Of a stretch of DNA of 64,000 bases, positions 46,263 through 55,137 are shown piece by piece. The stretch comes from Desulfopila sp. IMCC35008. Lineage in GTDB: Bacteria; Desulfobacterota; Desulfobulbia; Desulfobulbales; Desulfocapsaceae. The stretch is from NCBI RefSeq assembly GCF_010646885.2, contig NZ_CP050700.1, positions 5,276,001 through 5,340,000 on the forward strand, written 5' to 3'. Every line of letters starts with the position of its first letter. Positions within the stretch are counted from its first letter, which is position 1. The translations under genes and the position numbers were made by a program. The notes under the pieces were generated by a model. That model ran no database searches and had not been told where the DNA came from. It saw only the letters and a list, made by a program, of their open reading frames with translations.

Positions 46263-46817
46263 TCATTTCAAGAGGTAGAACCCGATGGCCTTATCTGCGG
46301 CAGAATAGGATTCGACCTCCTTAAACAGGAAAACGGCCTGATTGTTCGAAACACGCAACACCTTACCCTCTTTGAGGACAGGTGTTGCCTTCTGGTCGTC
46401 GAGCCGAAAATCGAGAAGCCCCGGCGAACCAGGTAACAAATCAAGTAAAGGGGACAATTCAAACCGTGCCCCATGGCGGGATATATCAAGCACAACGACT
46501 TCCTTAGGGCGGGCCTTACCAGTTTGAAACGTCCCGTTCAGGCGGGTCTCCTTGCGAACATGTTTGCGCCGTTCCAGCCGAACGGTATTTCTATGACCCA
46601 GGGAACATTTCTCCCTGACACATGTCTCACAATCCCTATGTCCACAGTCACACTTCTCACATTTGAAGCGATAAGTGAGGTTAACCGGGCCGTCTGAGGA
46701 AAAGTATTTTGTCACATCGACACTTTTACTTTTTGCACAAGCAGGACAGCTAAGCACCACTTTATTATCCGGTCCCACAAACACTTTTTGCATGGTCACT
46801 TCGGCTTCTTTCATCAT
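46263..46817 (-). CDS. PilZ-domain protein with Cys-rich zinc-ribbon-like N-terminus
   Basis: About 184 residues. The C-terminal PilZ domain shows the c-di-GMP-binding 'ERRKHVRKETRL' (RxxxR) and 'VLDISRHGARFEL' (D/NxSxxG), so it should bind c-di-GMP. Ahead of it is a domain with 'LSCPACAKSKSVDVTKYF' and then 'FKCEKCDCGHRDCETCVREKC' (in parts), giving at least nine Cys. That is more than the simple CxxC ribbon common on this subfamily. The start is uncertain: GAGG sits right against ATG codons at 46817 and 46814; a longer frame to 46892 would overlap the upstream gene. It is likely co-transcribed with the dehydrogenase upstream. Confidence 0.75.
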   Translation of the reverse strand: MMKEAEVTMQKVFVGPDNKVVLSCPACAKSKSVDVTKYFSSDGPVNLTYRFKCEKCDCGHRDCETCVREKCSLGHRNTVRLERRKHVRKETRLNGTFQTGKARPKEVVVLDISRHGARFELSPLLDLLPGSPGLLDFRLDDQKATPVLKEGKVLRVSNNQAVFLFKEVESYSAADKAIGFYLLK

Positions 46818-46824
46818 CCTCACA

Positions 46825-47703
46825 TCATGTATACAACTTGAACAAGGCCTGGGTACCGCTCTCACTCCCGCCTTCTGCTGCAACTTTTTCATAAAGCTGG
46901 CGGGCGAGTTTCAACCCCGGCACTTCAAGACTCATGGCATCAGCGGATTCAATCGCAATAGTCATATCCTTGATGAAATGCTTCACAAAAAAACCGGGAG
47001 CAAAATCATCCTTGATTATACGCGGGGCCAGGTTGGAAAGCGACCAGCTGCCCGCCGCACCGCTTTCAATCGATTTCAGCACGGTCACCGGATCGAGACC
47101 AGCTTTTTTCGCATAGGCAAGTGACTCGCAAACCCCCATCATACCAGCGGCAATAGCGATCTGGTTGCACATCTTGGTATGCTGACCCGCACCGGCCTTG
47201 CCCTGATAAACGATATTCTTGCCCATCAATTCAAACAGTGGCAGTACCTTGTCGAAAACCTCTTTTTCACCACCGACCATGATGGAGAGACGTGCCTCCC
47301 GGGCACCGACATCCCCACCGGAAACAGGAGCATCGAGTGCGGAGATACCTGCCTTCTGGGCCTCATCAAAAATCCGGGCAGCAAGATCAGGCCGTGAGGT
47401 TGTCATATCAACGACATACCCACCGCTCTGCATATTTTTTAACAAGCCACCTTCGCCGAGATACACCTCCTCCACATCCGGAGGAAAACCGACAATCGTG
47501 AATACCACATTACATTTTGCGGCCAGGCTGGATACGGAGTCTTCCCATAGGGCGCCCTGGCTCACCAGTTCGGCGGCTTTTTCTGCTGTGCGCGTATAGA
47601 CGTGCACCTTGTATCCACCATCCATCAGGTGCCGGGCCATGCTCTTACCCATTACCCCGATACCGATAAAACCGACAGTGGCACTCTCTGTTGTCAAAGA
47701 CAT
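46825..47703 (-). CDS. 3-hydroxyisobutyrate dehydrogenase-family oxidoreductase
   Basis: A 292-residue NAD(P)-dependent beta-hydroxyacid dehydrogenase. Rossmann motif 'VGFIGIGVMGKSMARHLM' (GxGxMGxxMAxxL), substrate loop 'DAPVSGGDVGAREARLSIMVGG' (in parts), and the catalytic Lys region 'GKAGAGQHTKMCNQ' are all present. The family covers 3-hydroxyisobutyrate, tartronate semialdehyde and glyoxylate/succinic semialdehyde reductases. The exact substrate is not decided by sequence alone. AAGGAGAG precedes the ATG. Confidence 0.92.
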   Translation of the reverse strand: MSLTTESATVGFIGIGVMGKSMARHLMDGGYKVHVYTRTAEKAAELVSQGALWEDSVSSLAAKCNVVFTIVGFPPDVEEVYLGEGGLLKNMQSGGYVVDMTTSRPDLAARIFDEAQKAGISALDAPVSGGDVGAREARLSIMVGGEKEVFDKVLPLFELMGKNIVYQGKAGAGQHTKMCNQIAIAAGMMGVCESLAYAKKAGLDPVTVLKSIESGAAGSWSLSNLAPRIIKDDFAPGFFVKHFIKDMTIAIESADAMSLEVPGLKLARQLYEKVAAEGGSESGTQALFKLYT

Positions 47704-47790
47704 TCGACTCTCCTTATATAAGATGTAGTATTTTCGTTACAGGTGGGATTGTCACATTAGCAAACAATCCTGAGGGTTGCAAATGCTCGC

Positions 47791-48354
47791 TTAAGGGGTT
47801 GGTGGAAATTGGCCCAGAATTGCACCAACCAGTTTATTTACCAGAGCGATGTTCTTCTCCGGTGTCGGATAGTCCGGCAGTCTTTCAACCCCTGTTCCAC
47901 GCCAGAGAAGCCGACCTGTTCCGGATTCTGTTAAATCAATGACCAACGTTCCCACATCATACTGCTCGAATGATGTTCCGGAATCAAAACCGACCACGCC
48001 ATAACGCGAATAACGGCCATAACCGAAACCAACATGCGTATCAAGCGGAACCTGCTCAAACCGGGTTTGTATCGTATAACCATAGCTGACAAGCAGATCA
48101 CCCGGCTGGCCGGGCACAATCCCCCTGGAGACAAGCTCCCTGTCAATAGCCGCGTGAAATCTCTCATGCAATAATGGATTGGTTTCCCTTGCATCTTCTG
48201 AATGGGGCACCTCCACCTGCTGCCAGCTGAAGCTCTTAAAGCTTGCGAAATCACTTCCCGGGCGATAATCCTGACTCACGCGGACGGTACCGCAGCCGGT
48301 CATGAACAACAGGAGGATCACCATGATCACAACTGCCGGCCCTGTTCTTTTCAT
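47791..48354 (-). CDS. DUF4136-type lipoprotein, second copy
   Basis: A 187-residue lipoprotein with signal peptide and lipobox 'FMTGC'. DUF4136 marks: 'FASFKSFSWQQV', 'DLLVSYGYTIQTRF', a Gly/Tyr-rich middle ('VGFGYGRYSRYGVVG') and 'VGTLVIDLTESGTGRLLWRGTG' (in parts). It is a paralog of the protein at 8160-8720. Function unknown; predicted in the envelope. Confidence 0.8.
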   Translation of the reverse strand: MKRTGPAVVIMVILLLFMTGCGTVRVSQDYRPGSDFASFKSFSWQQVEVPHSEDARETNPLLHERFHAAIDRELVSRGIVPGQPGDLLVSYGYTIQTRFEQVPLDTHVGFGYGRYSRYGVVGFDSGTSFEQYDVGTLVIDLTESGTGRLLWRGTGVERLPDYPTPEKNIALVNKLVGAILGQFPPTP

Positions 48355-48448
48355 AAGCTTGCAACCCTCTCTTTCTACTCTCAGTACTTCGTTACTATTG
48401 ATGATCTCGTAAGAAGTTTATTTCGCCTTGTAAAGGTACTCTGACACA

Positions 48449-48862
48449 TTATGCAAGCAAAATAATCATTACATAGCGCGATGTCTTACCAATCGCGACC
48501 AACAGGAGAAAAAGCCAGAAATTGACCTTCATGATCCCGGCGATAAAGGTCAACACATCACCTCCCAACGGCAACCAGGCAAAAAGCAGGGACCATACAC
48601 CATAACGCTGGAACCAATGCTGCATTTTATCGACCTGCTCCTGCTTGAAGTAGAACCAGGGCCGATCCTGATAGTGCAGAAGGTAACGTCCAAGCCCCCA
48701 GTTAACAGCCGCACCAAGGGTGTTGCCAGTAGCAGCTGACAACAGGAGCAACTGGCTGTCGAAGTCGCCCTGCATCATTGCGTACAGTATGACCTCAGAA
48801 GAAAAAGGCATAACCGTCGCCGCCAGAAATGACGCACCAAACAACAGGAAGTAGGAATACAT
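48449..48862 (-). CDS. YqaA-family small membrane protein
   Basis: A 137-residue inner-membrane protein related to the DedA superfamily. 'GASFLAATVMPFSSEVILYAMM' and 'GNTLGAAVNWGLGRYL' are the family's conserved first half, and 'LLFAWLPLGGDVLTFIAGIMKVNFWLFLLLVAIGK' (in parts) is the second. Related proteins move or flip phospholipids, but YqaA itself is uncharacterised. Its ATG overlaps the stop of the MFS gene by one base. Confidence 0.88.
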   Translation of the reverse strand: MYSYFLLFGASFLAATVMPFSSEVILYAMMQGDFDSQLLLLSAATGNTLGAAVNWGLGRYLLHYQDRPWFYFKQEQVDKMQHWFQRYGVWSLLFAWLPLGGDVLTFIAGIMKVNFWLFLLLVAIGKTSRYVMIILLA

Positions 48863-50298
48863 TACGGTGGAGAGGAATCCTGACCGGTAACGGACACTTT
48901 TTCGCCACCCCTGAACCAGGAAAAATAAACACCGATGAGACAGGACAGCGCCGAAATAGTAAACACAAGGTGGATGGCATCCAGAAAACGGTTGTAGTTT
49001 GCGGGTTCGATCTGTTGCCTGCCGACCAGCAGGGTCAACACGACCATGGCCACAGCCATGCTGGCCATCTGCCCGAGCAGCCTCATGGTAGCGACCACAC
49101 CTGATGCCTGACCGTAATACCGTTTTTCTACAGCACCCATAATCGCACTCATGTTGGGAGTACTGAAAAGTGCAAATCCGAAACCCAGGAGAATGAGGTT
49201 TGCCACAATGACCGATACTGTTGAATGACTATCCAGCATACGGAACAGGAAAACCCCAAGTACGGTAATCGCCATTCCAGCGGTGGCAAGATAGCGAGGT
49301 TCAATCCGGTCGGCAAGCCTCCCCGCAGCAGGAGAGAAAAGAGCCATGACAACCGGCTGGGCCATGAGGATCGTGCCTGCTGCCTGCGGCGTCATTCCCT
49401 TAATATACTGGAGGTAAAGACTGAGCAGGAAGGTCACCGAAAAAGTGGCGGAATAGTTCAGCAGAGCCGCAAAACTGGAGAAAGCAAACCGCTTATTTTC
49501 TGCAAACAGCTTTACTTCAAACACCGGGAAACGGGCTCGTTTCTGGTGCATCACGAAAACCGCCAGCAACAAAAAACCAAGAGGGGTAAGCACTATACCG
49601 ATACCATCCGGCAACCGGGATGCCCCGTAAACCAGGGAGAGAATCGAAGCTGTGTAAAGAAAACAGCCGACCAGGTCAAGTTGCTGGCCCGGTTCCCCCC
49701 TCCACTCACCCTTGAGGACATACAGGGTAAGCAGCAGCGAGCCGACTCCCATGGGAAGCGTTACAATAAAGATTGAACGCCAGCCGAGATATTGAGTCAG
49801 TACTCCCCCGACAAAAGGTCCGACCGAAAGCCCTACATAAACGGCCGCCACATACCAGCCGATAACCCTGCCACGTTTTTGCGGCGGAAAGATGGAGGTA
49901 ATAATCGCCATACCGGTGGTAACAAACATGGCGGCACCGAGCCCCTGCACCACCCTTGAGAAAATAAGGGTGAACGCCGACCACGCAAAAACTGAGAGGC
50001 CCGCCCCGATAACGTACACCCCAAGACCGGTGGCAAATATCTTCTTGCGACCATGGATATCGGCAACTTTTCCAGCCGGGACAAGCCCCACGGCCACGGC
50101 TAGCAGGTAGGCGGTAGCAATCCAACTGAGTTGAACAGCATTCAGCCCTAATTCTTTCTGGATGGCTGGCAGGGCGACATTCACCGAAGAAATCAGGAAC
50201 GGCCCCATAAAGGAAGTGAGCGTGGCCACAAACATTGCCGAACGCTCGACCGCGCGGTTGTCCTGCCCTTGTCCCTGGATGTTTGCCGATTCGTTCAT
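48862..50298 (-). CDS. DHA2-type MFS drug/multidrug exporter
   Basis: A 478-residue, probably 14-helix major facilitator of the EmrB/QacA group. 'FMGPFLISSVNVALPAIQKELGLNAVQLSWIATAYLLAVAVGLVPAGKVADIHGRKKIF' (in parts) holds motif A (G-K-V-A-D-x2-G-R-K-K), and 'SRVVQGLGAAMFVTTGMAII' and 'VGPFVGGVLTQYLGWRSIF' hold motifs B and C. No EmrA partner is adjacent. The ATG overlaps the HlyIII stop by one base, so it sits in the middle of a three-gene operon. Confidence 0.92.
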   Translation of the reverse strand: MNESANIQGQGQDNRAVERSAMFVATLTSFMGPFLISSVNVALPAIQKELGLNAVQLSWIATAYLLAVAVGLVPAGKVADIHGRKKIFATGLGVYVIGAGLSVFAWSAFTLIFSRVVQGLGAAMFVTTGMAIITSIFPPQKRGRVIGWYVAAVYVGLSVGPFVGGVLTQYLGWRSIFIVTLPMGVGSLLLTLYVLKGEWRGEPGQQLDLVGCFLYTASILSLVYGASRLPDGIGIVLTPLGFLLLAVFVMHQKRARFPVFEVKLFAENKRFAFSSFAALLNYSATFSVTFLLSLYLQYIKGMTPQAAGTILMAQPVVMALFSPAAGRLADRIEPRYLATAGMAITVLGVFLFRMLDSHSTVSVIVANLILLGFGFALFSTPNMSAIMGAVEKRYYGQASGVVATMRLLGQMASMAVAMVVLTLLVGRQQIEPANYNRFLDAIHLVFTISALSCLIGVYFSWFRGGEKVSVTGQDSSPP

Positions 50299-50957
50299 CA
50301 ACTAAAAACCGGGATCACGTAAAGTAAAATGGCAAAAAACTGAAAGACGGTTCCTGCCAGTACAAAGAGATGCCAGACCGCATGGTGAAAAGGCATCTTC
50401 CGACTGACATAAAAAATGATACCTACTGTATAAAAAAGTCCACCAATTAGCAACAGGACAAGTCCCGTCATCGGTACTGCAGAGAGTAACGGTTTGGTGG
50501 CGACTACAATGGTCCAGCCCATGGCCACGTAGATACACACGGCAAGAAACCGATACTTGCGCAGCAGAAATATCTCGCAAAGGATACCGAGCACAGCCAG
50601 CCCCCAGATGACTCCGAACAGGGACCATCCCCAGGGCCCATTCAGGCTGACCAGGGTAAAGGGCGTATAGGTTCCTGCAATAAGTAGAAATATCGCAGAG
50701 TGATCGAGAATCCGCAACACCCTCTTTGCTTTCGGCCAGGGGATGCTGTGGTATAATGTGGAAGCGGCATACATAAGGATCATGGTGGCGCTGTAGACCG
50801 AACAGCTGACAATATGCCAGACTGTGCCGAACACGCTGGAAAAAGCTGTGAGAACTCCCAAGGCGGATACAGCAAAGAGGAGCCCAACTCCGTGGGTGAT
50901 GGAGTTGGCAAGCTCTTCGTAAAAAGTATAACGTTGTGAAGTACTTGAAGATGTCAT
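50298..50957 (-). CDS. Hemolysin III / PAQR-family membrane protein
   Basis: A 219-residue seven-helix membrane protein. The family residues are visible: 'EELANSITHGVGLLFA' (E-x2-N-x2-TH), 'SATMILMYAASTLYHS' (S-x3-D/H region), 'RILDHSAIFLLIAGTYTPF', and C-terminal 'HHAVWHLFVLAG'. The His/Ser/Asp set is the presumed zinc site of the hydrolase fold. The role is unknown despite the name. It is the first gene of the operon with MFS and YqaA. Confidence 0.93.
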   Translation of the reverse strand: MTSSSTSQRYTFYEELANSITHGVGLLFAVSALGVLTAFSSVFGTVWHIVSCSVYSATMILMYAASTLYHSIPWPKAKRVLRILDHSAIFLLIAGTYTPFTLVSLNGPWGWSLFGVIWGLAVLGILCEIFLLRKYRFLAVCIYVAMGWTIVVATKPLLSAVPMTGLVLLLIGGLFYTVGIIFYVSRKMPFHHAVWHLFVLAGTVFQFFAILLYVIPVFS

Positions 50958-51254
50958 AATATGTATTTAATCAGATTTGTAAAATTTTATAATGTAAGCG
51001 ACGTGGTTGAACAAAAAATTCTATTTGTAACTGATTGCAGGAGGACGAAGATCTTCGCAAGCAAGCTGGTGCTGCCTGTTGGTCAGACGTAAACCAGGTT
51101 GATCGATGCCACGCAATTATGCTAGCGAGAAATTTGCTGTCCTGCGAGGAGTTACGATACAATTATCCTATTCTGTTTAGGATAAACAAACAATTATTAT
51201 ATGAACAGACGCGTCTGATGACAACCTGCCATGTTTTTCACAAGGGAGAACAAT

Positions 51255-51761
51255 ATGCAGAAAATGAGCGTAATAAAAGGTGATATAACCAGACTGGACG
51301 TTGATGCAATCATCAACGCTGCGAACAATTCGCTGCTAGGCGGTGGTGGCGTGGATGGTGCAATCCACCGGGCTGCAGGCCCACTCCTCCTTGCTGAATG
51401 CAAAACCCTGAACGGATGCCCGACAGGAGAAGCTAAAATAACCAAGGGGTATCAGCTCCCGGCCAAGCATATTATCCATACAGTAGGACCGATCTGGTAC
51501 GGCGGCGGACAGAAGGAACCGGAACTGCTTGCCTCCTGTTATCATAACTGTTTCGAACTGGCAGAGAAATATCAGCTTTCATCCCTGGCGTTCCCTGCCA
51601 TCAGCTGCGGGGCATATGGCTTCCCTGTTGCAGAGGCCTGCAAAATTGCGGTTCGGGAAACGTCTAAAGCCCTGGCCGATACGGAAACACTTCGAAAAGT
51701 CATTTTCGCCTGTTTTAATGACGAGACCTATTGGGAGTACCAGAAACTTCTGGAAGTATAG
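51255..51761 (+). CDS. Macrodomain protein (O-acetyl-ADP-ribose deacetylase type)
   Basis: A 168-residue MacroD-like protein. Conserved: 'VIKGDITRLDVDAIINAANNSLLGGGGVDGAIHRAAGP' (in parts; N-A-A-N and GGGG-VDGAIH are the ADP-ribose-binding and catalytic loops), 'CPTGEAKITKGYQLPAKHIIHTVGP' (in parts) and 'LAFPAISCGAYGFP'. It removes ADP-ribose from proteins or deacetylates O-acetyl-ADP-ribose. The ATG at 51255 follows AAGGGAG. The 297-bp gap before it (50958-51254) shows no other gene. Confidence 0.94.
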   Translation: MQKMSVIKGDITRLDVDAIINAANNSLLGGGGVDGAIHRAAGPLLLAECKTLNGCPTGEAKITKGYQLPAKHIIHTVGPIWYGGGQKEPELLASCYHNCFELAEKYQLSSLAFPAISCGAYGFPVAEACKIAVRETSKALADTETLRKVIFACFNDETYWEYQKLLEV

Positions 51762-51776
51762 CCTTATACTGGGTGG

Positions 51777-52115
51777 CTAGACAGTAAGCAGTTTCTCATC
51801 ATTTTTGAGAAGTCTGGTGAGCGGCTCCCCCCAGTAGATGACTTCAATACCCATCTCTTCAAGCTGCCCGGCAACACCAAGCTGATCTGCGCATGCTTTA
51901 CAGGCCGTGAGATGAACACCGGCCTCCTGCGCTTCCCTGATCTTCTCCTGTACTATCTCATTCTCACACACGAGCTGCGGCGTTGCTCCCCAGATGATAA
52001 TCGTTACTTCACGCCACCAACCTTGAAGTAGGGAGTTAATCCCGTACATGAAAACCATTTTCTCGGCAGTAACGGGGTTATCGTTTACCCACAGGATGTA
52101 TAAGTGATCTTTCAT
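51777..52115 (-). CDS. DsrE-like protein
   Basis: A 112-residue DsrE/F-like fold protein. It has a hydrophobic first strand 'YILWVNDNPVTAEKMVFMY', 'EVTIIIWGATPQLVC' and the Cys pair in 'HLTACKACADQLG', as in the DsrE family (sulfur relay or uncharacterised). The start at 52115 follows AAGGGGG. The family is common in sulfur-metabolising anaerobes; whether this one carries sulfur is not known. Confidence 0.8.
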   Translation of the reverse strand: MKDHLYILWVNDNPVTAEKMVFMYGINSLLQGWWREVTIIIWGATPQLVCENEIVQEKIREAQEAGVHLTACKACADQLGVAGQLEEMGIEVIYWGEPLTRLLKNDEKLLTV

Positions 52116-52196
52116 TAATTTCCCCCTTGTACATGAATCCTGAGCAGTGCACGCACCTCTTACAAGGTACACTCTACTGCTCAGTACATGTGAAAA

Positions 52197-53135
52197 TTAC
52201 TGATTTTCTTTAAATCGGATCAAATTCGAGAGCAGATCACATGCCGGTGTCGGCACATTCAACAAGCGCCCCTTGCTGCTCACATAACCGATCAGAGATT
52301 CAACCTCGGTAGGTTTATTATTCTCGATATCCTGCAGCATGGAGGAACGGTGGTTATATGTTGCCGGGATAAGCTCGGTATAAAAAAACTGTTTATACTC
52401 TTCGGCTTGTTGCCATGGTGTTCTACCCCCAACTGCCTTAATAACTTCAAACGTTTCCTCGATTACGGCGTCCATGATCTTACGGGTCTCTTCATTCTCC
52501 GCGAGAACACCATAATGTACACCGAGTATGGCCCCAAGGGGATTCAGGGTACAGTTGTAGAGCAACTTGGCGAATAACGACTGGTGAATATCTTCCACCA
52601 CCTCTGATGGATGCCCTGCAGCAGTAATTATTTCAGCAAGCTTTCTGGCCGCGTCAGGTATCGACCCACGACGAATCCCGCCGATATGAAAACCGTCCGC
52701 TGAGACAGTTATATCAATAACGCCTGGAGCGATAATCTCAAAACCAGTCAACACCCGTGCCCCAAGACTTTTTTCCGGCCCGAATCCCGCTTCAAGTTTT
52801 TCCAGGTTACCACAACCGTTCTGCAGAGAAACCACGAAAGAAACTTCATTACCTAATGAAGCGATATCTCGCACTGCGGTTGGGGTATCATAGGACTTGG
52901 TCGTAATCAGGGCAAAATCATAGGAGCTTTGCAACTCGTTCACTCCGGAAAATAAGTGAATATTTTCCATGGGTGCAACGTACTCCCCAAAAATTCCGGA
53001 CACCTTTAAACCGCTTTCCCGGATAGGATTGATGAATCTCTCTCTCAGCAAGAGGTCAACATTATGCCCAGCTGTTGCAAGCATACACCCTAATGCCTGC
53101 CCTAGTGCACCTGCGCCGTATATCAAAAAGTTCAT
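52197..53135 (-). CDS. 2-dehydropantoate 2-reductase-family protein (PanE/ApbA)
   Basis: A 312-residue NADPH-dependent reductase. Rossmann motif 'MNFLIYGAGALGQALGCML' (GxGAxG), the catalytic Lys region 'LITTKSYDTPTAV', 'VVSLQNGCGNLE' (the QNG motif), and C-terminal 'LFAKLLYNCTLNPLGAILG' and 'SSMLQDIENNKPTEVESLIGYV' (in parts), which include the catalytic Lys, Asn and the Ser/Asp/Glu set. In pantothenate synthesis it makes pantoate. Several paralogs exist in most genomes, so the true panE role is likely but not certain. Confidence 0.85.
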   Translation of the reverse strand: MNFLIYGAGALGQALGCMLATAGHNVDLLLRERFINPIRESGLKVSGIFGEYVAPMENIHLFSGVNELQSSYDFALITTKSYDTPTAVRDIASLGNEVSFVVSLQNGCGNLEKLEAGFGPEKSLGARVLTGFEIIAPGVIDITVSADGFHIGGIRRGSIPDAARKLAEIITAAGHPSEVVEDIHQSLFAKLLYNCTLNPLGAILGVHYGVLAENEETRKIMDAVIEETFEVIKAVGGRTPWQQAEEYKQFFYTELIPATYNHRSSMLQDIENNKPTEVESLIGYVSSKGRLLNVPTPACDLLSNLIRFKENQ

Positions 53136-53396
53136 ATCATGTGCCCCTTCCTTTGGGCCAGATTACTTGTATTATTGTTGGTTCCACTAAATATGCCAAA
53201 CTGAGCCTCTTAATATATTTATTCAATCCTTTCAAGCGTTATGAGTTGTCACGATGACTGCCATGAGTAATACCCAATGAATCGCCGTTGCCAATTTTAC
53301 CACATGCTTTATTTTTAAAATTTAGGTAGACTTATTAATAATCACCACATTATCCCCTAACAAGTTGAAACATAAAACAGTTCTCCAATATCAAAC

Positions 53397-54893
53397 ATGC
53401 GCCAGACTGCTTTCCTCCTCATTCTTCTCACATTATTTAGCGGCTGTAGTGTAGAGCAACCAGAACAAGATAGTAAGAAAGATAGCCCCGCTCAATCACA
53501 AGCCGCTGCACCAGGCAAACCTGCACCTACCGCGGTTCCGTCGGTAGCAAGTACGGAGTCAATAGCTCAGCAAGTAGAAAAAACATTGCCATTTTTGCAA
53601 AACATCCAATCAACTCAACAAGGCGAACGCATCCCCTTTCACTCCCCCACAGGGGAAACATATGAATTTAAGGTTATCAATCACTCTTCCAGCAGCAAAG
53701 GAAATACCAACCTGACGGCTATTATCGAAGGGTGCGATACCTGCTCCATGACCCTTGTTACTGGCAAATCCGGTTCATTCGGCAGAATTCAGACACCGGA
53801 AACAACGTATCAACTCACAGTCGAAAACGGACAGGCCAGATTGATAGACCTCTATGCACCGGGCAATGTTATTGTTCCAAAAATCAATGACACTGCGATC
53901 CCTCCGCGCCCCCAGCAAAGACCCGAAAGTCAGGCCGCAACAGACACCACCGCCGTACCAGAACCTCCTGCGGTCGGACTGGGTGAACAAATAACAAGCA
54001 GTACAACAATTGACCTGATGATACTCTACTCAGCCGGTATGGTTCAGGACTACCCTGGCGATCTCCTCCAGACCAGGCTCAACTACCTGGTCACTCTTAC
54101 CAACGAGGCCTACCAGAGAAGTAATATTAATGCCGCAGTACGATTGGTGCATAGCCAGCAGGTTGCTTTTGCGGATTCACTTTCAAATGATGCAGCCCTT
54201 ACAGCAATAACCAACGGTACTGCCCCGTTTGAAGATACAGCAACACTCAGGACCAATCATGGTGCAGACCTGGTAATGATATTACGATCGTACCAAAAAG
54301 ATTCCCATGGAGGGTGTGGCCTCACCTGGGTTACAGGAAATAACGGTGACTTTACAGGTTACGCTGGTTACGGCTACTCTGCGGTGAGCGATGGGAGTGA
54401 CGGCAACTATTATTGCACAGACCTTACCGCCACCCACGAACTTGGCCATAACCTCGGTACAACACATGATCGTGCCAACGCCGGATCGGCCAGCCCGGCC
54501 TACCCATACGCTTACGGTTATGGGATAAGTGGGAGTTTCGGAACCATCATGAGTTATATCAGCCCCGAAATAAACCGCTTCTCTAATCCGGAGCAGGTCG
54601 TCTGCGGCCCAACTGATGCTCAAATAGCCTGTGGTGTTGACGAAAACGCCAGCAATAGTGCCAACAATACTCTTTCTATTAACTACTCGGCACCAGCTGT
54701 AGCAGGTTTTGTGGCAACCCAACATTCGGCCGATGTGGATAATGATGGCACTATCGACCTAGAAGACACGGTAAAGGCCCTGCAAATCAGTGCCGGAATG
54801 CCTTCCGCGCAATCAACAAACATCTACGAAGACATTGACGGGGATGGAAGAATAGGGGTACAAGAAGCTATACACGCTCTGCAACAGCAGTAA
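53397..54893 (+). CDS. Lipoprotein zinc metalloprotease with C-terminal dockerin-like repeats
   Basis: A 498-residue surface or periplasmic protease. Signal peptide with lipobox 'LFSGC'; a Ser/Ala/Pro-rich region to about 60; a propeptide-like domain to about 190; and a catalytic domain with H347-E-L-G-H351-N-L-G-T-T-H357-D, the metzincin motif of reprolysin-like (M12) enzymes. A Met-turn-like 'GTIMSYISPE' follows. The tail (446-498) has two Ca-binding loops, 'DVDNDGTIDLEDTVKALQ' and 'DIDGDGRIGVQEAIHALQ', as in type I dockerins. The target is unknown. It is followed by a truncated HtrA-like fragment. Confidence 0.88.
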   Translation: MRQTAFLLILLTLFSGCSVEQPEQDSKKDSPAQSQAAAPGKPAPTAVPSVASTESIAQQVEKTLPFLQNIQSTQQGERIPFHSPTGETYEFKVINHSSSSKGNTNLTAIIEGCDTCSMTLVTGKSGSFGRIQTPETTYQLTVENGQARLIDLYAPGNVIVPKINDTAIPPRPQQRPESQAATDTTAVPEPPAVGLGEQITSSTTIDLMILYSAGMVQDYPGDLLQTRLNYLVTLTNEAYQRSNINAAVRLVHSQQVAFADSLSNDAALTAITNGTAPFEDTATLRTNHGADLVMILRSYQKDSHGGCGLTWVTGNNGDFTGYAGYGYSAVSDGSDGNYYCTDLTATHELGHNLGTTHDRANAGSASPAYPYAYGYGISGSFGTIMSYISPEINRFSNPEQVVCGPTDAQIACGVDENASNSANNTLSINYSAPAVAGFVATQHSADVDNDGTIDLEDTVKALQISAGMPSAQSTNIYEDIDGDGRIGVQEAIHALQQQ

Positions 54894-54927
54894 CCTCCAT
54901 TTCTTATAATATAAACAGCAGGACGTA

Positions 54928-55137
54928 ATGGCCGTCACACGTAGCACCACACTATTTATCACTTTCTTTCTGGTTCTTGGGCTCCAGGTCGCAACAGCAA
55001 GTGAGCTTGAACGAGCTCGTGATTACCTCCAATCTACCTCGATTGTTTTCTCTGATATCATAGAGAAATCTAAACCCGCAGTAGTTTATATTGAAGTCGA
55101 AAAAAGACAAAATCCTGGAAGCAGTTTCAATCAATAG
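54928..55137 (+). pseudogene. Truncated HtrA/DegQ-type protease fragment
   Basis: A 69-residue product with a signal peptide ('FITFFLVLGLQVATAS') and the N-terminal lead-in of an S1C serine protease, 'VFSDIIEKSKPAVVYIEVEKR', which in HtrA proteins directly precedes the protease domain. The frame ends at TAG 55135-55137 and overlaps the convergent gene ending at 55127. The protease and PDZ domains are missing. It looks like a gene cut by a rearrangement that joined it to the next locus. A tiny secreted peptide cannot be excluded. Confidence 0.6.

Noticed and set aside
51777..52115. Assigning the DsrE-like protein to dissimilatory sulfite reductase sulfur relay (DsrEFH/TusBCD)
   Set aside because: It is alone, without partner subunits or dsr genes, so only the fold family is claimed.
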